The translations under genes were made by a program, and so were the position numbers. Below, in pieces: positions 1-7,812 of a stretch of DNA of 35,480 bases. The notes beneath the pieces are model-generated. The model ran no database searches. It had not been told where the DNA came from and saw nothing but the letters and a program-made list of their open reading frames with translations. The DNA comes from Candidatus Gastranaerophilales bacterium (GTDB lineage: Bacteria > Cyanobacteriota > Vampirovibrionia > Gastranaerophilales > Gastranaerophilaceae), in NCBI GenBank assembly GCA_944326015.1, contig CALVCJ010000016.1, forward strand, positions 1 through 35,480. Reading direction: 5' to 3'. The first letter of the stretch is position 1. Each line of letters starts with the position of its first letter.

Positions 1-46
1 AAAAAGTAAAGATTTTTAACAAAATGATGAGAGGATTGTAAATTCC

Positions 47-75
47 TTGCAAAAAAATCTTGCTCTAAGTATAAT
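47..75 (+). promoter_or_regulatory. Sigma70-type promoter of acpP
   Basis: TTGCAA (47-52) and TATAAT (70-75) are separated by exactly 17 bases. They lie about 47 bases before the chosen acpP start, so the 5' leader would be about 40 nt. Read directly from the sequence. Confidence 0.75.
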
Positions 76-121
76 ATTAGAGAACAAATAGTATAGTAAT
101 TTAATTATGAGGAAATTAGAA

Positions 122-355
122 ATGAGTACATTTGAAAAAGTTAAAAAAGTAGTTGTAGATCAATTAAGCGTAGATGAAGCTTTAGTTACTCCTGAAGCAA
201 GCTTTACTGCTGATTTGGGTGCAGACTCTTTAGATACTGTTGAATTAGTAATGGCTTTTGAAGAAGAATTTGGATGCGAAATCCCTGATGAAGAAGCTGA
301 AAAAATTCAAACAGTTCAAGATGCTGTTAACTACATTGATGCTCACAGCAAATAA
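122..355 (+). CDS. acpP: Acyl carrier protein
   Basis: Small acidic carrier that holds growing acyl chains as thioesters on a 4'-phosphopantetheine arm during cytosolic fatty acid synthesis. The 77-aa product has the family's usual length, and the attachment site is Ser36 in GADSLD. The start at 122 is preferred over an in-frame ATG at 107, because that upstream ATG overlaps the Shine-Dalgarno sequence GAGGA (109-113), which sits 8 bases before the ATG at 122. It is followed by fabF, the usual acpP-fabF order. The holo-ACP synthase that would load its arm lies at 28339. Identification is secure. Confidence 0.96.
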   Translation: MSTFEKVKKVVVDQLSVDEALVTPEASFTADLGADSLDTVELVMAFEEEFGCEIPDEEAEKIQTVQDAVNYIDAHSK

Positions 356-364
356 GTAACTTTT

Positions 365-436
365 GGCATCAGATAAAGATGCCGGCTAAATAAATTTTAT
401 GCGGGGGCGAAAATTTAATAATAATTTTCCCCTCGT
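365..436 (+). other. Two hairpins between acpP and fabF
   Basis: GGCATC (365-370) pairs with GATGCC (378-383). A second imperfect hairpin pairs the G-rich stretch near 402-415 with its C-rich partner near 424-436. Neither ends in a clear T-run. They may be partial terminators or RNA processing sites that set the acpP to fabF ratio; that role is inference. Confidence 0.45.
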
Positions 437-472
437 ATATTTATTAAAAGATAGTTTTAAAAAGGTAAAGAG

Positions 473-1726
473 ATGACAAAAAGAAGAGTAGTTATCACAG
501 GACTTGGAGCCGTTACACCGTTTGGTGTCGGCGTTGATAAATTTTGGAATAGTCTTGTAGAAGGAAAAAGCGGAATAACCACTTCCGAACTTATTGATGT
601 TTCAAAGCATGTTGTAAAAATTTCAGGTGAAGTTAAAAATTTTAACCCCGAAGAATATCTGGATCCTAAAGAAGCTAAAAAAATGGATAGATTTATTCAG
701 TTTGCAATGATTGCTGCTGATGAGGCAGTGAAAGATGCTAAACTTGAAGAAGTCACAGACGTTGATCCTTATAAAATCGGAGTCATGGTAAGCTCTGCGG
801 CAGGCGGTTTCAGAACTTTTGAAGACAACCATGTCCGTATTCTTGAAAAAGGTCCTAATAAATGTTCGCCTTTTACAATTCCTATGATGATTGTGAATAT
901 GGCATCAGGCAGAATTTCCATGAAATACGGTTTTAAAGGTCCTAATAAAGTTGTTGTATCAGCATGTGCAACCGGTACTCATACTATAGGTGATGCTTTC
1001 CGTTCAATTCAATACGGAGATGCTGATATTATGGTAGCAGGCGGATGCGAGGCAACAATTTGTGATGTTGGTATCGGAGCTTTTTCAAGCGCCAGAACTC
1101 TTTCAAAACGTAATGATGAACCGACAAAAGCTTCACGTCCGTGGGATGTTGACAGAGACGGTTTTGTAATGTCTGAAGGTGCCGGTGTTCTTATTCTGGA
1201 AGAATACGAGCATGCCAAAAAACGCGGTGCAAAAATTTATGCTGAAGTTGTCGGCTACGGTCAGACTGCTGATGCGTATGATGTTGTTGCGCCTGACCCT
1301 GAAGGACAGGGCGCTACTCATTCTATGAAATTTGCGCTTGAAGATGCAGGATTGAAACCGTCAGATGTTGATTATATTAATGCACACGGTACAAGCACAG
1401 GATTAGGCGATATTGCTGAATCTAAAGCAATTGAAGGTTTATTCGGCAGCAAAGAAGAAAATAAAAATCTTCTTGTAAGTTCAACAAAATCAATGCACGG
1501 ACACCTTCTCGGCGCGACAGGTGCTGTTGAATGTATTGCCTGCGTTAAGACGATAAATGAACATCTTGTTCCGCCTACAATTAACCTTGACAATCAGGAT
1601 GAAAAGGTAGGAAACCTTGATTATGTTCCACATAAAGCAAGAAAAGCCGATATTCATGTTGCACTGTCAAATTCATTCGGTTTTGGCGGTCAGAATGCTT
1701 CTATAATAATTAAAGAAGTAAAATAA
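473..1726 (+). CDS. fabF: 3-oxoacyl-ACP synthase II (FabF)
   Basis: Condensing enzyme that elongates acyl-ACP with malonyl-ACP in type II fatty acid synthesis. The 417-aa length is typical. The thiolase-fold catalytic triad is visible: Cys165 in SACATGTH, His305 in AHGTSTG and His344 in MHGHLLGATG, close to the E. coli FabF numbering. A purine-rich ribosome site (AAAGG...AGAG) precedes the ATG. It lies 117 bases downstream of acpP on the same strand and ends at a strong hairpin terminator. FabB-like activity cannot be excluded, but the GHLLGATG form and the acpP linkage favour FabF. Confidence 0.96.
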   Translation: MTKRRVVITGLGAVTPFGVGVDKFWNSLVEGKSGITTSELIDVSKHVVKISGEVKNFNPEEYLDPKEAKKMDRFIQFAMIAADEAVKDAKLEEVTDVDPYKIGVMVSSAAGGFRTFEDNHVRILEKGPNKCSPFTIPMMIVNMASGRISMKYGFKGPNKVVVSACATGTHTIGDAFRSIQYGDADIMVAGGCEATICDVGIGAFSSARTLSKRNDEPTKASRPWDVDRDGFVMSEGAGVLILEEYEHAKKRGAKIYAEVVGYGQTADAYDVVAPDPEGQGATHSMKFALEDAGLKPSDVDYINAHGTSTGLGDIAESKAIEGLFGSKEENKNLLVSSTKSMHGHLLGATGAVECIACVKTINEHLVPPTINLDNQDEKVGNLDYVPHKARKADIHVALSNSFGFGGQNASIIIKEVK

Positions 1727-1744
1727 ATTTGGTTAATAACTTTT

Positions 1745-1783
1745 AAAATACAGCTGTCTTAAATTATTTGGCAGCTGTATTTT
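1745..1783. terminator. Bidirectional terminator after fabF
   Basis: AAAATACAGCTG (1745-1756) pairs perfectly with CAGCTGTATTTT (1772-1783) over a 15-base loop, with a T-run on the plus strand. The stop codon of the convergent small gene at 1759 lies inside the loop, so this gene's last codons are read through the hairpin. Confidence 0.85.
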
Positions 1784-1986
1784 TTGTGGTGTTCTTCCTC
1801 AACCAATTTATCAAGATTGTCAGTAAGAATTTCAATTCTTTTTTCAATAACTTTAACAAAAGTATTGGCTCTGTCTGCGATATAGGTTTCGTCAATGTAG
1901 TTTTCAAGATATTCATTGAGAATAATGCACAACTGATGAATTTCATAGCAATCCATGTAACAGTCGTCGATTGTTTTAATATCCAT
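1759..1986 (-). CDS. Small helical protein of unknown function
   Basis: 75 aa, cytosolic, not recognised. It is predicted almost entirely alpha-helical, with two amphipathic segments (about residues 12-30 and 38-65), no signal peptide and no membrane segment. The codon pattern looks native. An AGGA sits only 4 bases before the ATG. The gene is divergent from a small helix-turn-helix-like gene at 2092, and a 22-bp perfect palindrome (2023-2044) lies between them. It resembles in size, helicity and arrangement the 62-aa protein at 20022, which is likewise divergent from a small DNA-binding protein. A toxin-antitoxin or autoregulated pair is possible, but no function can be assigned. Confidence 0.6.
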   Translation of the reverse strand: MDIKTIDDCYMDCYEIHQLCIILNEYLENYIDETYIADRANTFVKVIEKRIEILTDNLDKLVEEEHHKKYSCQII

Positions 1987-2022
1987 AAAATCCTATTAAT
2001 AATGTTCGTTTAATGCGACAAT

Positions 2023-2044
2023 TATCTGTTATATATAACAGATA
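2023..2044. promoter_or_regulatory. Perfect 22-bp palindrome, probable operator
   Basis: A perfect inverted repeat centred between 2033 and 2034, whose inner part reads TCTGTTATATATAACAGA. It sits in the divergent promoter region between the small helical gene (start 1986) and the HTH-like gene (start 2092). The size and dyad symmetry fit a dimeric repressor site, plausibly for the adjacent HTH-like protein (inference). Confidence 0.6.
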
Positions 2045-2091
2045 TTATATACTAATTAATAATTTTTGTCAAATATATTATGATATATTCT

Positions 2092-2304
2092 ATGGATATT
2101 AATATAAGGAATTATATAAAATCATTATTATCTTTAAATGGTATAACGCTTACTGAAGTTGCTGAGAAGCTTACAGAAAAAACCAGTAAACAATATACAC
2201 TGGATAGTTTAACTGGTAAGCTTAAAAGAGAAAGTTTTTCTTTAAAAGAAGCTTTTATTCTGGCTGACATTCTCGGGTATGAGATTAAATTTATAAAAAA
2301 ATAG
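2092..2304 (+). CDS. Small helix-turn-helix-like protein
   Basis: About 70 aa. The pattern NGITLTEVAEKL...YTLDSLTGKL resembles a Cro/XRE-type recognition helix pair, followed by a C-terminal LADILGYEIKFIKK segment that would add a beta-strand. It is probably a DNA-binding regulator, perhaps of itself and of the divergent gene at 1986 through the palindrome at 2023-2044. An in-frame ATG at 2080 exists. The ATG at 2092 is preferred because a TATGAT box (2079-2084) ends 7 bases before it and no Shine-Dalgarno sequence is present, which suggests a leaderless message. The family assignment is moderate and the function is inferred. Confidence 0.6.
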   Translation: MDINIRNYIKSLLSLNGITLTEVAEKLTEKTSKQYTLDSLTGKLKRESFSLKEAFILADILGYEIKFIKK

Positions 2305-2309
2305 AGTTA

Positions 2310-2448
2310 GTAATTTATATCGCAGTTTAGATTGAATGTCATCCCGAACTTGTTTCAGTGTCTTACAATGATAAGATTCCGAAACAAGTTCACAATGACA
2401 TTATGACTGTTTTTTGAGAGTATCTGGTGTAACTGCGATATAAATTAC
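2310..2448. repeat. MITE-like element with 18-bp perfect terminal inverted repeats
   Basis: GTAATTTATATCGCAGTT (2310-2327) is exactly repeated in inverse orientation at 2431-2448. Inside lies a second inverted pair, 2337-2358 and 2377-2400, belonging to the dispersed GAACTTGTTTC/GAAACAAGTTC repeat family of this window. The 139-bp element has no coding capacity. No clear target-site duplication is visible. Confidence 0.65.
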
Positions 2449-2460
2449 ATTAAATAATAA

Positions 2461-2489
2461 TTGAATTTCAGAAAAGTATAATGTATAAT
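2461..2489 (+). promoter_or_regulatory. Promoter of the pilin-like gene
   Basis: TTGAAT (2461-2466) and TATAAT (2484-2489) with a 17-base spacer and a TG directly before the -10 box. It is followed by the ribosome site AAAGGAG, about 7 bases before the ATG at 2524. The promoter and ribosome site look intact although the reading frame behind them is interrupted. Confidence 0.7.
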
Positions 2490-2523
2490 AAAATTATGAT
2501 GCAAGCAAGAAAGGAGTTTTTTT

Positions 2524-3251
2524 ATGAATAACAGATTTATTATTAAAAATCTCGGGGGGGGGGCAGACTAGAAGCTTCCGGTGCTGCATTTACTCTTGCT
2601 GAGGTTTTGATTACATTAGGTATTATAGGTGTTGTTGCAGCTATGACAATGCCGGCTTTAATTACTAATTATCAAAAAAAGCAGACTGCCGCGCAATTAA
2701 AAAAGGCTTATTCTACATTTGCTCAGGCTTTTGTACAATCCCAGTATGAAAACTGGGATTCTTCTGTGTGGTCGGCGACTGAAGCATCAAGTTCTTATGA
2801 GGATAATTTAAAATATTTTGAAACTTATTGGAAGCCGTATTTAAAAGTGATTAAGATTTGCAAAACAATGAAGGATTGTGGTTATAGCAGTAATAATGGT
2901 TATGGATATTTAACTAATAAGGATGCAGCGGTTTATGGTACGTATAATAAAGTTCCCGGTTTTATATACGGTGACGGAACTTATGCATATATACGACCTT
3001 TTGGCTGGAGTGATACAAAGCTGCAATTATTATCTATAGATATTAACGGGCCGAAAAAACCAAATATAATAGGAAAAGATGTTTTCCAATTTAAAATTAA
3101 TACTCAAAAAGGTGTGATATCCGGATATTATGGTGATAATGATAAGGATCTGTGTACTAAAGAACAAATAAATACGTCAGAAGCCTATCGTGCTTGCGGC
3201 GGAAAAATTATGGCTGACGGGTGGGAAATTAATGACGATTATCCGTGGTAA
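2524..3251 (+). CDS. Type IV pilin/pseudopilin-like protein, leader out of frame at a G10 tract
   Basis: Prepilin-type membrane protein, expected to be cut by a prepilin peptidase and assembled into a pilus or secretion pseudopilus. The hydrophobic helix FTLAEVLITLGIIGVVAA is canonical, with Glu5 of the mature form. The C-terminus contains CGGKIMADGW and ends DYPW. The ATG at 2524 has a strong promoter and Shine-Dalgarno sequence, but its frame (MNNRFIIKNLGGGAD) stops at 2569-2571. The pilin frame has a stop at 2544-2546 and no good start of its own. The two frames meet in ten consecutive G (2554-2563); 8 or 11 G would fuse them into a normal leader. This means either a phase-variable OFF state or a homopolymer error. 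The stop codon is 3 bases from the end of the convergent helicase gene. Confidence 0.8.
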
Positions 3252-3254
3252 ATT

Positions 3255-6200
3255 TTATTCTTCAATCAGAACCCTGTCAAGGCATGCTTTCGGAGAATAC
3301 TGCCATTCGCGGTATGTTATGCGTTTAACTTTAAAGCCTGAGCGTTCAATTATTGCCTGTTTTTTCATATTAGAAATGTGAGATTTAATTTTGTCATCTA
3401 ATCCGTCAATTTCGATTACAAACTTGTCATCAATAAGCAGATCTGCGCTTAAGCCTGCAATTTCTGTTCCAGCTATGACTTTGTGCCCGAGTTCTCTGAT
3501 TTGTTCTGCAACTTCACGTTCAAGCGTATTTTTGTAGATATTTTCATCAATATCGCCTGAGAGCATTGCCTGTTTGCGGTCTTGATAAAGCTGCATATAT
3601 GATACGTAATTTCTGAAATGGCCTTCCGGGAGTTCTCTCGGGTTACGTGAAATAAAGTTTATAACTTTGTTACGTCCTCTTGTGATTGCTACGTTAAAGA
3701 GGTTCGGTTTCTGTAAAAATATAAGACTCTGATTGTAGCTGTTATCCGCAACAGCCCATGAAATCAGCATAATATCGCGCTCGTCTCCCTGAAATGTATG
3801 GGCAGTCCCGATTTCTATCTGGTGTTTTTTTATCATATAATCTGAAAGAACTTTTGAAACAGAAATTTTCAATTGTTCCACCTGTGCTCTGAACGGCGAA
3901 ATTATACCGACTGAGACAGGATTGTCGGGATTTTGTCTTTCATCTTCTATGATTATTTCATGTAATCTTTTAACCAGCGCTTCAATTTCGGGAAGATTTC
4001 TTGTAGCATCAAAGTCCACTTTGCCGTCAAGAACTTCGACAAGCTCCAGAACTTTTTCATCGGGTTTGTCTTTTCTCATAACGCGAATTCTGTCATTGTA
4101 AAATTCATGGTTTGAAAAATTAATAATCGGCGGCAGACTTCTGAAATGCTCATCCAGCATAACGGAATTCATTGAATAATAATCCGCAAGGTCAAACATT
4201 GAATTTGTTCTGAAACGCCAGATAAGCTGGTATTTGTCGGGAATTCCGTACTGGCTTAAGAAAGATTGTTCTTTTGCTTTTTCAAGGAAGGACAAATGCG
4301 GAAGCTGTTTGTCATCGCCTACGATTACGGCGCGTTTTGCACGGAACAATATCGGGAAACAGCTTGCGATATCGCATTGTGATGCTTCATCAATAATTGC
4401 AACATCAAACATCCCCGGTTTCAATGGCAGTGAATCTGATACTGCATAAGTTGTTACGCACCAGCAGGGGAAGGCTTCCAGAAGCGGTTTAAAATCTTCT
4501 TCTTCAAGAATATTGGTTTGCAGACGTTTTCTGTTTGTTACAAGGGATTTTGCATGTACTTTTAATCTTCTGCGTTTGTTTTCATCGCGCAAAAGACCTT
4601 TCAATGCTTCGCGACGTTTGTTTCTAAGGATATTTGTTGCAAGAGTTTTTTGCTTGCGTTTCATTGTCCTGATTTGTTCTGAGAGCATGTGGAGATTGCC
4701 TGTTTTTTGAATATCGGCTTCTATTTTTCTCAAAGACCATTCCATATTTGCAAAATCCAACTCTTGTTTTAATCTTCCGAGGTTTTCATAAGTTACATCA
4801 AATTCTTTCAAATTCAGAATTTTCTTGAGCTGGCCAAGACTTGTAAAGTTGGCTATTTTGGAAATAAATCCTGCCTTTTCCATATTGTGTTCAAGAACTT
4901 TTATAATCCCTGAGACGATATCGATTTCGCCTTTTTTGAGGCTTTTTTTGATAAATTCTTTTTTACCGAGAAGTTTTTCCTGTTCTTCAACTTCCATTAA
5001 CTTGTCGTGCCAGTCTTTTTCAAGTTTTATGATAGTTTCAGACTTTCCTTCCATGTTTTTAAGCATATCAAGGTGGTCTTTCATGTCTTTTGTATCGACA
5101 AGAAGTATATCTTCGACACCTTCATCCAGATCGCTGTTTTGCGAGAGCAGATTGTTTAACTCTTCACTCAACTGTCTCTGGTAGTTCAGACGACCTGCTC
5201 TGAGTGCCATGTGTGATGCCCCGAGCTCATTTAAACGCTCTGCAACAACGTCAACAGCTTTGTCCATACGGGAAGCGACAATAACTGTCTTGCCGTTTGC
5301 AACAAGGTGCGCGACAAGGTTTACTATTGTCTGTGATTTACCTGTTCCCGGAGGTCCCTGAACGGCTACGAACTTACTGTTATCAATGTTTTTGATAACC
5401 TGAAGCTGGCTGTCGCTTAATGAAAGCGGAGTTATCGGATAAAAATCCGTAACTTTATTCATATCTTTAAGCGGAACTGATTTTTCCCTGCTCTGAGCGT
5501 ATTCTTCATTAATTATGCTCAGCGCTGTTTCTCTATATATCCCAGACGGCTTTTCTGCAATCTGTGTTAATTCGTGAAGCACCCCTGCAGTTACTGACGG
5601 GCGTTTGGTCAAAATGATTGCACTCTGGTAAGTTACCGCAATTTTTTCCAGTTTAACTTTTTGTTTTTCCTGCTCTGTTTCTTCTTCAATAATTTCGTCT
5701 AAGTTTTCGCCGTCTATTTTTTCTTTATAAAAATCTTTTGCCTTTGTAATATTATCCTCTTCTCTGTAATCACCGAGGTTTTCGGCAATTTCGATTTCGG
5801 GAACAAGAGATTTTAATGTTGTCAGGAAGATATCGAGTTTTTCTTTCGTTATAGGAAGATCAGGAACAACATCAAGAATACCTTCAAGAAGCAGGTCAAC
5901 TTCGTCTTCATCATCGTTTTTGCGCATTAAAGCAGCCAGTGCGCCTGTGTTGAGCGATAAAACTTCATCAAGCGGCAGACAGTTAATGTTCACACCGTTT
6001 CGCTCAAGTTTGCAGGGCATGTATAAAAGCGGAGTCAAAAATTCATTATGTTTTTTTGATTTCGAACTTTTGCCGACAAGGAAAAGATATCCATATATAA
6101 GGTATTTATCTTTCTGCCCGAGATCGCTTTGTATCATTAATTCTGTAAGCTTCGGGTCGCTTCCGTCAAGAGAAATATACTCCGCGCCAGTAGAAAACAA

Positions 6201-6371
6201 CTGTTCATCACCTTGAAGAAAAATCCATTTGTTGTCTTTGTCCCCTTTTAAATTTCTGAAAGTTGAGCTTTTAACTTCTTCTCTTACGCAGTCGTGAAGA
6301 TACTGGCTTAATTTTTTTATAAAACTGTTGTTGAATGCTGAATTTATCGCGCGGGAAGCTTCCTGTAGCAT
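3255..6371 (-). CDS. Superfamily 1 (UPF1-like) helicase with C-terminal nuclease-like domain
   Basis: 1038-aa cytosolic protein. The Walker A motif GPPGTGKS lies near residue 338, the DEAS Walker B near 658, VGDDKQLPHL just after it, HTFQGDERD near 857 and VAITRGRNK near 892, which together make a complete SF1 ATPase core. Between Walker A and B is a long charged, probably coiled-coil insertion (about 430-620). The last roughly 90 residues contain SADLLIDDKFVIEIDG and a following KRITYREW, the pattern of Vsr/DUF559-type endonuclease-like domains (family knowledge). AAGGAGA precedes the ATG. Such helicase-nuclease fusions act in DNA repair or in defence against foreign DNA. No other defence gene is beside it, so the role is open. 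Confidence 0.85.
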   Translation of the reverse strand: MLQEASRAINSAFNNSFIKKLSQYLHDCVREEVKSSTFRNLKGDKDNKWIFLQGDEQLFSTGAEYISLDGSDPKLTELMIQSDLGQKDKYLIYGYLFLVGKSSKSKKHNEFLTPLLYMPCKLERNGVNINCLPLDEVLSLNTGALAALMRKNDDEDEVDLLLEGILDVVPDLPITKEKLDIFLTTLKSLVPEIEIAENLGDYREEDNITKAKDFYKEKIDGENLDEIIEEETEQEKQKVKLEKIAVTYQSAIILTKRPSVTAGVLHELTQIAEKPSGIYRETALSIINEEYAQSREKSVPLKDMNKVTDFYPITPLSLSDSQLQVIKNIDNSKFVAVQGPPGTGKSQTIVNLVAHLVANGKTVIVASRMDKAVDVVAERLNELGASHMALRAGRLNYQRQLSEELNNLLSQNSDLDEGVEDILLVDTKDMKDHLDMLKNMEGKSETIIKLEKDWHDKLMEVEEQEKLLGKKEFIKKSLKKGEIDIVSGIIKVLEHNMEKAGFISKIANFTSLGQLKKILNLKEFDVTYENLGRLKQELDFANMEWSLRKIEADIQKTGNLHMLSEQIRTMKRKQKTLATNILRNKRREALKGLLRDENKRRRLKVHAKSLVTNRKRLQTNILEEEDFKPLLEAFPCWCVTTYAVSDSLPLKPGMFDVAIIDEASQCDIASCFPILFRAKRAVIVGDDKQLPHLSFLEKAKEQSFLSQYGIPDKYQLIWRFRTNSMFDLADYYSMNSVMLDEHFRSLPPIINFSNHEFYNDRIRVMRKDKPDEKVLELVEVLDGKVDFDATRNLPEIEALVKRLHEIIIEDERQNPDNPVSVGIISPFRAQVEQLKISVSKVLSDYMIKKHQIEIGTAHTFQGDERDIMLISWAVADNSYNQSLIFLQKPNLFNVAITRGRNKVINFISRNPRELPEGHFRNYVSYMQLYQDRKQAMLSGDIDENIYKNTLEREVAEQIRELGHKVIAGTEIAGLSADLLIDDKFVIEIDGLDDKIKSHISNMKKQAIIERSGFKVKRITYREWQYSPKACLDRVLIEE

Positions 6372-6404
6372 GTGGTCTCCTTATCATAGAGGTTCGGAGG
6401 TTCA

Positions 6405-6488
6405 GATGGCAAGAAGGCAGGCTGTTTACAGAAGTAATTTTCGTGCGTAGCACGCGATAACAGCTTGACCTCTTGACATCTTGTCATC
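6405..6488. repeat. Dispersed hairpin repeat, copy 1
   Basis: Imperfect inverted ends GATGGCAAGA (6405) and TCTTGTCATC enclose AAGGCAGGCTGTTT and AACAGCTTGACCTC. The same core recurs at 15764-15858. It fills the gap between the divergent helicase and tRNA nucleotidyltransferase genes. Confidence 0.6.
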
Positions 6489-6503
6489 CGGTCTTCAATT
6501 ATC

Positions 6504-6532
6504 TTGTTTATTTCTACATTTTACGCTAAAAT
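6504..6532 (+). promoter_or_regulatory. Promoter of the tRNA nucleotidyltransferase gene
   Basis: TTGTTT (6504-6509) and TAAAAT (6527-6532) with a 17-base spacer. The -10 box ends 7 bases before the ATG at 6540, so transcription would begin at or next to the start codon. Confidence 0.6.
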
Positions 6533-6539
6533 GCTGTAC

Positions 6540-7745
6540 ATGAACATCATCAATATAAAGGATACTTCAAACAAACTGTTTTTTATAGGCGGAGTTGTCA
6601 GAGATGAACTTCTCGGGCGGGAATCTTTTGATATTGATATTACTTATGTCGGAAATGCAATAGAATATTGCTCAAAGTTTGGCGAAGTTGTTCAGGTAAA
6701 TCCGGATTTCGGAACGGTAAGGGTGAAACTTTCACCCCTCATCCGCCCTTCGGGCACCTTCTCCCGCATCAGGGGGAAGGATGCGATAGTTGTTGATTTT
6801 GCGTCAACACGTTCGGAAAGCTATCCCCACAAAGGTCATCTCCCTGTTGTCGGTAAAATAGGGTGTTCTTTAAGGGAAGATGTTATGCGCCGCGATTTTA
6901 CAATAAATGCGCTGGCTAAATCTGTTACAACAGGCGAAATTGTTGACTATACCGGCGGACTTGAGGATTTGAAAAATAAAAAACTGCGTGTATTGCATGA
7001 CAAAAGTTTTATTGACGATCCGACAAGAATTATAAGAGCGCTTAAATTTTCTGTACGTTTCGGTTTTGAACTGGATGAACATACAAGAAAACTCCAGCAA
7101 GACTATCTTGATAATATAAATTATGATATGAGTTATAAAAGGGTTAAAAAAGAACTTCTTGAAACATTTGACCCTCACCCGAATTTCAGCCTTTCTCCTT
7201 CGGATAATGGCGAAATTCTCCCCTCTCACAATGAGAGAGGGTACAGATACCAGCTTGCTTTTGAAAAATTTATAAATGAAAAAATTTATAAACTTGTAAC
7301 ACCGAATGATGTTGAACTGCCTTCTGTTAATATTGAAAAATTGATTAATAATTACAAACCTGAAAATATCTGGCTTGTTTATGTCGGAGTTCTCAGCGAT
7401 TTGTCCCGTCTGCCTCTCACAAAAATCGAACAAAAAATTCTTGATGATGTTCCCGGAAATGTTTTGAAAACCGATTTTGAACTATATAAAGCGTTTGAAA
7501 ATGCGCGCCTGGAAACAGTTTTGCTATACGGAATTTTAAAAGACGAGCAGGGTGCAAGGCATTATCTTGATGATTTGAGAAAAATAAAAATCTCAATAAC
7601 AGGAAATGACCTGCAAAAATTCGGGATAAAGCCGTCTCCTAAATATCAGCAGATTTTTGATGAAATATTGAAACAAAAACTTAAAAATCCTAATATGTCA
7701 AAAAATAATGAAATTAATTACTTAAAAACTTTAGAAGTATTTTAG
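6540..7745 (+). CDS. tRNA nucleotidyltransferase / poly(A) polymerase family enzyme
   Basis: Class II nucleotidyltransferase that adds or repairs the 3' CCA end of tRNA; 401 aa from this start. The head domain has GGVVRDELLG (17-26) and the metal-binding DIDIT (31-35), then RRDFTINAL and DPTRIIRALKFSVRFGFELD. The start at 6540 is chosen because the family begins just before the GGVVRD motif and the -10 box lies 7 bases upstream. Two segments have no family counterpart: residues about 65-80 and 211-235. Both are translations of palindromic repeat DNA inserted in frame (6732-6779 and 7170-7244). Cyanobacterial relatives can split CC- and A-adding activity between two enzymes, so the exact specificity is uncertain. 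Confidence 0.85.
   Translation: MNIINIKDTSNKLFFIGGVVRDELLGRESFDIDITYVGNAIEYCSKFGEVVQVNPDFGTVRVKLSPLIRPSGTFSRIRGKDAIVVDFASTRSESYPHKGHLPVVGKIGCSLREDVMRRDFTINALAKSVTTGEIVDYTGGLEDLKNKKLRVLHDKSFIDDPTRIIRALKFSVRFGFELDEHTRKLQQDYLDNINYDMSYKRVKKELLETFDPHPNFSLSPSDNGEILPSHNERGYRYQLAFEKFINEKIYKLVTPNDVELPSVNIEKLINNYKPENIWLVYVGVLSDLSRLPLTKIEQKILDDVPGNVLKTDFELYKAFENARLETVLLYGILKDEQGARHYLDDLRKIKISITGNDLQKFGIKPSPKYQQIFDEILKQKLKNPNMSKNNEINYLKTLEVF
6732..6779. repeat. Palindromic repeat inserted in frame in the tRNA nucleotidyltransferase gene
   Basis: The stretch contains the hairpin GCCCTTCGGGC and resembles the CCCTCATCCG...CTTCTCCC intergenic repeats found in many bacteria. It encodes SPLIRPSGTFSRIRGK between the strand ending FGTVRVKL and DAIVVDFASTRSE, where the family normally has a short turn. 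It is a multiple of three and keeps the frame. Confidence 0.65.
7170..7244. repeat. Second in-frame palindromic repeat in the same gene
   Basis: Contains the hairpin CCCTCTC/GAGAGGG (near 7221-7241) and an outer pair GAATTTCAGCC/GGCGAAATTC. It encodes about 25 residues (DPHPNF to ERGY) between KRVKKELLETF and YQLAFEKF, which otherwise join smoothly. The insertion keeps the reading frame. Confidence 0.6.
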
Positions 7746-7777
7746 GCAATTAAATTTATATGATTTCGCAATAAAAA

Positions 7778-7800
7778 AACGGGCTTTAAAAAAGCCCGTT
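7778..7800. terminator. Terminator between convergent genes
   Basis: AACGGGCTTT and AAAGCCCGTT form a perfect 10-bp stem with a 3-base loop. The A-run to the left makes a T-run for the minus-strand gene at 7813, which is the stronger direction. Confidence 0.8.
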
Positions 7801-7812
7801 AAATTTGAATAT

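Noticed and set aside
107-121. ATG at 107 as the acpP start
   Set aside because: It lies within the Shine-Dalgarno sequence of the ATG at 122, and the extra residues are not part of known acyl carrier proteins.
6870-7433. 187-codon open frame antisense to the tRNA nucleotidyltransferase gene
   Set aside because: It is the shadow of a clearly coding frame, and its peptide is rich in Phe/Ile/Lys without any family pattern.
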